Shown piece by piece: positions 58,349-64,000 of a stretch of DNA of 64,000 bases. A model generated the notes under the pieces. The model saw only the letters and a list, made by a program, of their open reading frames with translations. It was not told where the DNA came from and did no database searches. The stretch covers positions 4,030,001 to 4,094,000 of the forward strand of contig NZ_CP033019.1 of NCBI RefSeq assembly GCF_003667705.1, read 5' to 3'. Made by a program: the position numbers and the translations under genes. Positions within the stretch are counted from its first letter, which is position 1, and each line of letters starts with the position of its first letter. Source of the DNA: Janthinobacterium agaricidamnosum (GTDB lineage Bacteria; Pseudomonadota; Gammaproteobacteria; Burkholderiales; Burkholderiaceae_D).

Positions 58349-58840
58349 TCAAGCCACGCGGTTCGCGGCCAGGTCCCAGCCGCCCGAAGTATTGCCGCCG
58401 GCGCCGCCCGTCACTTTTTGCTGCGTGTATTTCCACTTCACTTTCGAGAATTTGAAGCCGACGTGTTCACCGAGGATGTCGCCTTCTTCCACATTCGGCG
58501 TCACGGCGCCGATCAATACGTTCTCGATTTCGATTTCAAAATACTTGACGCGCTCCCCTTGCCCGTCGGCGCGCATGAATTCGAAGCGCGCCTTGGGGAT
58601 GGTCTTGCCGGCCGAGCAGGTCTGCAACAGCACCGGCGAGGCCAGGTCGGCCAGCTTGGAGATGACGATGTCTTTGTGTTCGCAGCGTTCGGCCGTGTGG
58701 CCGCCGCCCGTCGAGGCGGTGGCGGACTTCGGCTGCTCGACGCTCCAGCTGACCGATTTGCATTCGATCCAGTCCTTGTGCTTGTCATCGGTGGACTCGC
58801 CCTTGATGCCGTCTATCTGCAGATATACATCGATTGCCAT
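58349..58840 (-). CDS. hcp: type VI secretion tube protein Hcp
   Basis: Forms the inner tube of the contractile apparatus, 163 residues. The start at 58840 gives MAIDVYLQIDGIKGESTDDK, the family N-terminus, and the core includes WIECKSVSWSVEQPK, FEFMRADGQGERVKYFEIEIE and EHVGFKFSKVKWKYTQQK. It is a structural Hcp with no extra effector domain. It lies between tssC and tssE. Confidence 0.96.
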   Translation of the reverse strand: MAIDVYLQIDGIKGESTDDKHKDWIECKSVSWSVEQPKSATASTGGGHTAERCEHKDIVISKLADLASPVLLQTCSAGKTIPKARFEFMRADGQGERVKYFEIEIENVLIGAVTPNVEEGDILGEHVGFKFSKVKWKYTQQKVTGGAGGNTSGGWDLAANRVA

Positions 58841-58871
58841 GGTGTGCTCCTCTGGTTGAAAGATGGGTGAT

Positions 58872-60362
58872 TCAGGAATTGGTCGACTTCGGCAACTCCG
58901 CGACCAGTCGGAGCGAAACGGATAATTCATCGAGCTGGAAGTGCGGCCGCAGGAACGACACGGCGCGGTACACGCCGGGCCGGCCCGGTACTTCATGCAC
59001 CTGCACGGACGCCTCGCGCAACGGGAATTGCGCCTTCTGTTCCTGGCTGGCGTTATCGTCGAGCAGCACGTACTGCATCAGCCAGCGGTTCAGAAAATCT
59101 TCCACGCTGGAGGCGGCGGCAAAGCTGCCGATCTTGTCGCGCATCATGGCCTTCATGTAATGCGCGATGCGCGAGACGGCGAAGATGTACTGCAGCTGCG
59201 ACGACAGCACCGCGTTGGCGTTGGCCGCGTCGCTGTTGTACTTGCGGCTTTTCTGCGCCGACTGCGCGCCGAAAAACGCCGCATACGCCGTGTTCTTGCA
59301 ATGCACCAGCGAGATGAAGCCCAGGTCCGACAACTCCTTTTCGCGCCGGTCGGTGATCGCCACTTCGGCCGGGCATTTCAGGGCCACGTCTCCCTCGTCC
59401 GTCTTGAAGGTGTGGGTCGGCAGGTCGTCCACCAGACCGCCGCCCTCCACGCCGCGGATGGCGGCGCACCAGCCGTAGTCGGCAAAGGCGCGCGTCAGCT
59501 TGCTGCCAAACGCATACGCGGCGTTACACCACAGGTATTTGTGATGGTCGCTGCCGTCGACTTCCTCGACAAAGTTAAAACCGTCGACCGTGGTGCCGTC
59601 GACGGGATTGAACGGCAGCCGGCCCAGGAAGCGGGGCAAGGTCAGACCGACGTAGCGCGCGTCCTCGGATTCGCGGAAGGCTTTCCATTTCGCGTACTCG
59701 ACGGTATCGAACACCTTGGCCAGGTCGCGCGGCTTGCCCAGGTCACCGTAGCTTTCCAGGCCAAACAGTTCCGGCGCAGCCGAGGCGATGAAGGGCGCGT
59801 GCGCGGCGGCGGCGACGTGCGACATCTGCTCGACGAAATACATGTCTTCCGGCTGGCGCGAGATGGCGAAGTCGCCCAGCAGCGCGGCAAATGGCGCACC
59901 GCCGAAAGTGCCGAATTCCTCTTCATACACCTTCTTGAACATGCTGCTCTGGTCGAACTCCAGCGCGGCCTGGAAATCCTTCACCAGTTCGCGCTTGGTG
60001 GCGTTGAACATGCGGATCTGCAGGCGCGTGCCCGTGTCGGAATTGCCGACCAGGTAGCGCAGCCCCGTCCAGCTTTGTTCGAGCTGCTGGAACGGCGCCG
60101 CGTGCATGATTTCGCTGAGCTGGGCCGAGATCAGGCGGTCGATCTCCGCCACGCGCGCGTCCAAGGTGGCCGACAGGCTGCTCGACATCAGCACCGTGCC
60201 GTCGAGCACCTGGGCCACCAGTTCCGAGATCAGGTCACGCGCGCGCGCATGTTCGGCACCGGACTTGGCGACGCGGCTTTGCTCGACGATCTGGTCGAGC
60301 AAGTCGGTCGCGGCCGGCGCACCGGGCGTGGATACTGCTAGGGCCTCTGCCTGGGTACTCAT
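58872..60362 (-). CDS. tssC: type VI secretion sheath large subunit TssC
   Basis: Large subunit of the contractile sheath (VipB/EvpB), 496 residues. Recognisable segments are SWTGLRYLVGNSDTGTRLQI, FGGAPFAALLGDFAISRQPEDM and the C-terminal region near RFLNRW-type DFLNRWLMQYVLLDD. It starts one base after the tssB stop, so the sheath subunits are made together. The length is usual for the family. Confidence 0.96.
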   Translation of the reverse strand: MSTQAEALAVSTPGAPAATDLLDQIVEQSRVAKSGAEHARARDLISELVAQVLDGTVLMSSSLSATLDARVAEIDRLISAQLSEIMHAAPFQQLEQSWTGLRYLVGNSDTGTRLQIRMFNATKRELVKDFQAALEFDQSSMFKKVYEEEFGTFGGAPFAALLGDFAISRQPEDMYFVEQMSHVAAAAHAPFIASAAPELFGLESYGDLGKPRDLAKVFDTVEYAKWKAFRESEDARYVGLTLPRFLGRLPFNPVDGTTVDGFNFVEEVDGSDHHKYLWCNAAYAFGSKLTRAFADYGWCAAIRGVEGGGLVDDLPTHTFKTDEGDVALKCPAEVAITDRREKELSDLGFISLVHCKNTAYAAFFGAQSAQKSRKYNSDAANANAVLSSQLQYIFAVSRIAHYMKAMMRDKIGSFAAASSVEDFLNRWLMQYVLLDDNASQEQKAQFPLREASVQVHEVPGRPGVYRAVSFLRPHFQLDELSVSLRLVAELPKSTNS

Positions 60363-60363
60363 C

Positions 60364-60873
60364 TCAATCCTCCTGCGCTGGGAACTGCGGTTTCAGGGTA
60401 GCCAGGCTGTCCGTGTTGTTCAGCACTTCCGTCAGCAAGTCTTCCAGCTTGTCGTTGCCGGCCAGCTTGTTGCGCAGGTCGGCCAGCTTGGTGCGCGCCT
60501 CGAGCAGCTTGCGCAAGGGATCGACCTGGCGCACCACCGATTCCGGGCGGAAGTCGTCCATCGAGCGGAAGTGCAGATCGACGGCGAACGTGCCGCCCGC
60601 CTCGCTGATACGGTTCGGCACGGCGAAACGGGCCACCGGCTCCACGCCGGACAGCACTTCGTCGAAATTGGCGCTGTCGATGGAAACGAACTTGCGGTCC
60701 TTCAGGCGTTTTTTCTCGCTGTCAGGGTTGCCGCCAAAGTCGCCCAGCACGCCGACCACGAAGGGCAGCTCCTTGTTTTCAATCGCGTCGCCGATCTCGA
60801 CGTCATAGGTCATTTGCACGCGCGGCGCGCGTACCTGCTTCAGGCGTTTTTGCACGCTGTCGGACTTGGACAT
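60364..60873 (-). CDS. tssB: type VI secretion sheath small subunit TssB
   Basis: Small subunit of the sheath (VipA), 169 residues. The conserved N-terminus reads QKRLKQVRAPRVQMTYDVEI; then LPFVVGVLGDFGG, FVSIDSANFDEVL and the C-terminal helices follow. It pairs with TssC to build the contractile sheath. It lies 37 bases downstream of the lipoprotein gene. Confidence 0.97.
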   Translation of the reverse strand: MSKSDSVQKRLKQVRAPRVQMTYDVEIGDAIENKELPFVVGVLGDFGGNPDSEKKRLKDRKFVSIDSANFDEVLSGVEPVARFAVPNRISEAGGTFAVDLHFRSMDDFRPESVVRQVDPLRKLLEARTKLADLRNKLAGNDKLEDLLTEVLNNTDSLATLKPQFPAQED

Positions 60874-60910
60874 GTCGCTTCCTTTGCAAGGAGATGGTGG
60901 GGATGCTCGC

Positions 60911-61501
60911 TTATTTCAGGCCGCTGAACGGGTCGGCCGCGCTGCCTTGCTGCGCCGCGCCCTTCGCCGCCGGCGTACCGGAACCGGCCGCGCGCTTGCC
61001 GGCCGCCGGCGGGCGCCTGGCCGGCGGCACCAGGACGTCTTCGCCTATGCTTGCGCGCAGCAGCTTGGCCAGGTCCTGCGCTTCCGAGCGCAACGAACCA
61101 TTCAGATTATTTTGCCGCGACAGATCGGCCAGCGCCTTGCCGGAAAGGCGCAAGCCGCTGACGGCGACGATGCTGTTGGCCACCTTGTCGTCCGGGTCGC
61201 GCTCCAGCGCTTCAAGCGCATGGCCGATGGCGTCGCCGTACTGGCCGCGGTCGAACTTCATCTGCGCCATTTGCAGCCACGGCGCCTTGTCGGCGGGATA
61301 GCTCGCGCCGCCGCGCTGAAGCAGGGTCATGGCACGCTCGTACTGGCCGGCGCGCGCCGCCGCATCGGCGTCGCTCATCACTTGCGCCAGGGTCGGTGCG
61401 GCAGGTTTTGGGGACGCCGACTGATCCGGCGTGGCGCAGGCGGCCAGCAGCAAGGCGCTGGCAAGGCAGACAATACGGAGCGATATCGTGGCTGGCTTCA
61501 T
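60911..61501 (-). CDS. TPR-like lipoprotein of the type VI cluster
   Basis: A 196-residue lipoprotein with lipobox LAAC near residue 20. The mature part has TPR-type helical repeats (AARAGQYERAMTLLQRGGASY and AQMKFDRGQYGDAIGHALEAL, shown in parts), then a Pro/Ala/Gly-rich C-terminal tail. It is the first gene of the minus-strand half. Its role is unknown; such lipoproteins sit beside several betaproteobacterial type VI clusters and may help assembly. Confidence 0.75.
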   Translation of the reverse strand: MKPATISLRIVCLASALLLAACATPDQSASPKPAAPTLAQVMSDADAAARAGQYERAMTLLQRGGASYPADKAPWLQMAQMKFDRGQYGDAIGHALEALERDPDDKVANSIVAVSGLRLSGKALADLSRQNNLNGSLRSEAQDLAKLLRASIGEDVLVPPARRPPAAGKRAAGSGTPAAKGAAQQGSAADPFSGLK

Positions 61502-61772
61502 CGGGGTACTCCTTCACGTGGAGGACGCTACCGCTGGGAAAGATGGGCGGCGTGAAGACTATTATTGATCGGCAATTTTTTACCAAATTGAGATTAATCA
61601 GCAAAGAAGAAGTTCCACGCTACAGCCGCGCAGGACGACATGAATCCTGATCTGGCGCAGTAATTGTCTTGATCGCAGACCGATCTTGCGCCAACGCAAG
61701 CAGGTCGCCCGTGCATGCGTTTAAATGACTGCAACACTTTTGTTTCCACACTACATCTTGCAAAGGTCGCCC
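61502..61772. promoter_or_regulatory. divergent control region of the type VI cluster
   Basis: These 271 bases separate the two halves of the cluster and should hold both promoters. The sequence is more AT-rich than the genes beside it (for example ATTATTGATCGGCAATTTTT near 61560). I found no convincing sigma-54 -24/-12 pair, no clear sigma-70 pair, and no long repeats. Confidence 0.5.
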
Positions 61773-62369
61773 ATGCCACCTGACGCCCTGCTCCGCCCGG
61801 CCCGCGCCACCGCGCTACCGCTGCTGGCATTGCTGCAAGCGTTGCTGCTGACCGGCTGCGCGGGCGGCGCCATCGGCACCCTGGCCAACGCGGCGCTGCA
61901 AATGGCCGGCGTGGCCAAGCCGCCGCCGGAACTGCCCGACGCGCAGCAGCCGCCGCGCAATGTCAGCATCCGCCTGCACGCGGCGCAGCGCCTGAACACC
62001 GATGCCGACGGCAGGCCGCTGGCGCTGGTGGCACGCATCTACAAGCTGCGCCAGAGCGCAGCCTTCGAGCAGGCGCCTTACGACAGCTTCCTCGACGCGC
62101 AGCGCGAAAAAGCGGCGCTGGGCGCCGACCTGATGGAAGTCAAAGAGGTGCTGCTGGTGCCGGGCCAGCGCTACGAAGTACAGGAAAAAGTCAGCAAGGA
62201 AGCGTATTTCATCGGCGTCGTGGCCCTGTTCCGCGCGCCTGCGACACAGCGCTGGCGCGCCACCTTTGCCGCCCCCGACGCGGAACGCAGCGGCATCACC
62301 GTCGGCCTGCATGCCTGCGCGCTCAGCATCAGCGGCACGTCCACGCTGTCGGCCCCGCGCTGCCAATAG
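61773..62369 (+). CDS. tssJ: type VI secretion outer-membrane lipoprotein TssJ
   Basis: Lipoprotein that anchors the membrane complex to the outer membrane, 198 residues from the ATG at 61773 (MPPDALLRPARA). The signal ends in the lipobox LTGC. The transthyretin-like domain includes RNVSIRLHAAQRLNTDADGR, LVARIYKLRQSAAFEQAPY and the C-terminal strand pattern before LSAPRCQ. It is the first gene of the plus-strand half. The start at 61725 is possible but gives a non-signal extension. Confidence 0.92.
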   Translation: MPPDALLRPARATALPLLALLQALLLTGCAGGAIGTLANAALQMAGVAKPPPELPDAQQPPRNVSIRLHAAQRLNTDADGRPLALVARIYKLRQSAAFEQAPYDSFLDAQREKAALGADLMEVKEVLLVPGQRYEVQEKVSKEAYFIGVVALFRAPATQRWRATFAAPDAERSGITVGLHACALSISGTSTLSAPRCQ

Positions 62370-62406
62370 CACCAACAGACACGCCACACATTCAAGGAGA
62401 AACGAG

Positions 62407-63777
62407 ATGGGCATGGCAGCGAAAGTCTTGTGGGGAGAAGGCCTGTTCCTGCGGCCGCAGCATTTCCAGCGCCAGGACCAGTATCACGAAGCGCGCCTGC
62501 ATCACACGGCCAGCGCGCTGCATCCCTACCTGTGGGGCGTGGCGCACATGGAGTGGGACCTGGCGGCGCTGAAGACGGGCACCCTGCGCCTGCAGGCCCT
62601 GTCGGCCATCTTCCGCGACGGCGAAGTGTTCGAGGCGCTGGGCGACGGCGCGCCCGGCAGCGATATCCTGCCCCCGCCGGTGGACCTGGAAGCGCTGCCG
62701 CCGGCGGTGCAGGAAGTGACGTATTACGCGGCCCTGCCCATCCTCAACCGCGAAGGCATGAATTACACGGCGCAGGCGTCAAATGCGGGTGCGCCGGCGG
62801 CCACGCGCTTTGCGCATGCCATGCGCGCCACGCCCGACCTGTTTACGGAGTCCGCCGTGGCCGACGTGGCCTATCTGAAAAAGACCGTGCGCCTGATTCC
62901 CGACAGCGAGGCGCGCGGCTCCTACGACTGCCTGCCGCTGATCGCCCTGCGGCGCACGGTATCGGGCGGCTTCGAACCCCTGCCCTCGTTCATGGCGCCC
63001 AGCCTGGCGATCGCCGGCGCGCCGCGCCTGCAAGGCGTGCTGGAACACCTGCTCGACGCCTTGCAGGCGAAAGTGAGCGCGCTGCACGGCCACCACCGCG
63101 AACCGAGCCGCAACGTGATCGAATTCCGCTCGGGCGACGTGTCCTCGTTCTGGCTGCTGCACACGGTCAGCACGGCCGCCGCCGCGCTGATGCACTATGT
63201 GCGCCACCCGGCCCTGCATCCGGAGCGCCTGTACGAGGCGCTGCTGGGCCTGGCGGGCGGCCTGCTCAGCTACTCCAAGCACTACACCCTGGCCAGCCTG
63301 CCCGCCTACGACCACGCGCAGCCGGGCGCCTGCTTCGATGCCATCGACGCCATCATCCGCGAACTGCTCGACACCGTCATCTCGTCGAAGTATTTTTCCA
63401 TCGCCCTGCTGGAAGACAAGCCCTCGTACTACCTGGGCAAGCTCGATTCGGGCAAGATCGATCAGCACACCACCCTGTACCTGGCGATACGCGCCGCCAT
63501 GCCCGCCATCGAGCTGGTGGACGTGGTGCCGCTGCGGGTGAAAGTAGGCGCGCCCGACGACGTGGAAAAATGCGTGCTCACGGCCATGCCCGGCCTGAAA
63601 CTGTCGCATGCGCCGCAAGTGCCGGCGGCCATTCCCGTGCGGCCCGACACCTATTATTTTGCGATTGAAAACCGCGGCGCGCTGTACGAGCAGATGTTCA
63701 AGGCGCAGTCGATTTCCGTCTACGTGCCGGCCGGCATACGCGACCTGCAGCTGGAACTGATCGCGGTGACGGCATGA
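62407..63777 (+). CDS. tssK: type VI secretion baseplate protein TssK
   Basis: Links the baseplate to the membrane complex, 456 residues. The N-terminus KVLWGEGLFLRPQHFQRQDQ is the family signature, and the body includes YLWGVAHMEWDLAALKTGTL, LPLIALRRTVSGGFEPLPSF and LPAYDHAQPGACFDAIDAII. The start at 62407 (GAG upstream) gives MGMAAKVLWGEG. It begins 37 bases after tssJ and ends in an ATGA overlap with tssL. Confidence 0.96.
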   Translation: MGMAAKVLWGEGLFLRPQHFQRQDQYHEARLHHTASALHPYLWGVAHMEWDLAALKTGTLRLQALSAIFRDGEVFEALGDGAPGSDILPPPVDLEALPPAVQEVTYYAALPILNREGMNYTAQASNAGAPAATRFAHAMRATPDLFTESAVADVAYLKKTVRLIPDSEARGSYDCLPLIALRRTVSGGFEPLPSFMAPSLAIAGAPRLQGVLEHLLDALQAKVSALHGHHREPSRNVIEFRSGDVSSFWLLHTVSTAAAALMHYVRHPALHPERLYEALLGLAGGLLSYSKHYTLASLPAYDHAQPGACFDAIDAIIRELLDTVISSKYFSIALLEDKPSYYLGKLDSGKIDQHTTLYLAIRAAMPAIELVDVVPLRVKVGAPDDVEKCVLTAMPGLKLSHAPQVPAAIPVRPDTYYFAIENRGALYEQMFKAQSISVYVPAGIRDLQLELIAVTA

Positions 63778-64000
63778 GCCAGCTCATCGAACGGCGCGCG
63801 GCGCCCTCCCTGCTGGGACCACGCGGTGCCGCCCCGGCAGGCAGCAGCCGGCATGCGGGCAGCGCCCTGCTGGACCTGATGCACGAAGGCTTTTACATGC
63901 TGTTCATGCTGAAGCACGGTTCGGCGCCCGGCGACGAGCAAAGCTTCATGGACCGCATCACGGCCTTCCTCGACGACTTCGAACGCGAAGCGAAGAAGAT
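63774..64000 (+). CDS. tssL: type VI secretion protein TssL (DotU-like), 5' part only
   Basis: About 75 codons of a DotU/IcmH-type inner-membrane subunit before the window ends. The ATG at 63774 overlaps the tssK stop. After an Ala/Gly-rich N-terminus the sequence reads NLLDLM-like ALLDLMHEGFYMLFMLKHG, followed by ITAFLDDFEREAKK, the start of the conserved cytoplasmic domain. The membrane helix and any peptidoglycan-binding domain would lie beyond the edge. Confidence 0.88.
   Translation, partial: MSQLIERRAAPSLLGPRGAAPAGSSRHAGSALLDLMHEGFYMLFMLKHGSAPGDEQSFMDRITAFLDDFEREAKK

Noticed and set aside
61502..61772. sigma-54 -24/-12 promoter in the type VI divergent region
   Set aside because: The best GG...GC pair has 12 bases between them, not 10, so spacing is wrong.

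Overview
The window is GC-rich, gene-dense chromosome of a betaproteobacterium, most likely of the family Oxalobacteraceae (Janthinobacterium, Massilia or Duganella type; inferred from recognised proteins and gene order, not from a search). Pointers are the order tpiA-secG-tRNA-Leu-nuoABCDEFGHIJKL, a sigma factor-DUF3619-DUF3106-RDD cluster, ilvBHC with pssA-leuA, and a complete isc operon. I saw no transposase, integrase, phage gene or CRISPR array.

Layout. 1-11105 (minus): respiratory complex I operon (nuoA to a truncated nuoL), preceded by tRNA-Leu(GAG) and its terminator. 11297-15358 (minus): secG, tpiA, a quinone oxidoreductase, and Sel1, GIN-domain and small envelope proteins. 15513-18604 (minus): a Cache-type chemoreceptor and two unknown proteins. 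18821-21440 (minus): pnp and rpsO. 21626-22123 (plus): a BamE-like lipoprotein. 22200-31904 (minus): branched-chain amino acid and phospholipid genes (leuA, pssA, ilvC, ilvH, ilvB), interrupted by two tandem SIMPL-domain genes, an MFS exporter and a small membrane protein. 32401-35155 (plus): sigma factor, DUF3619, DUF3106, RDD, truncated haemoglobin. 35152-42914 (minus): a pseudouridine synthase, then the iron-sulfur cluster operon iscR-S-U-A-hscB-hscA-fdx-iscX ending in a METTL25-like methyltransferase. 43104-46887 (minus): a NADAR protein next to a UDG-fold protein without the usual catalytic Asp, then maiA, a FAH-family hydrolase and a VOC enzyme, with a divergent LysR regulator. 47992-54062: ChaC-type cyclotransferase, a radical SAM protein under an apparent LexA box, a DTW tRNA-modifying enzyme, a second chemoreceptor, lipocalin and a periplasmic binding protein. 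54096 to the right edge: part of a type VI secretion cluster, with tssB-C-hcp-E-H-A on the minus strand and tssJ-K-L running divergently off the edge.

Most of the window is core metabolism. The observations most worth following are the NADAR/UDG-like pair, the sigma factor with a possible membrane-bound anti-sigma partner (DUF3619), the LexA box on the radical SAM gene, the methyltransferase coupled to iscX, and palindromic repeats between several genes. I did not find an unmistakable new system. No database search was run; family names come from recognising the translated proteins.
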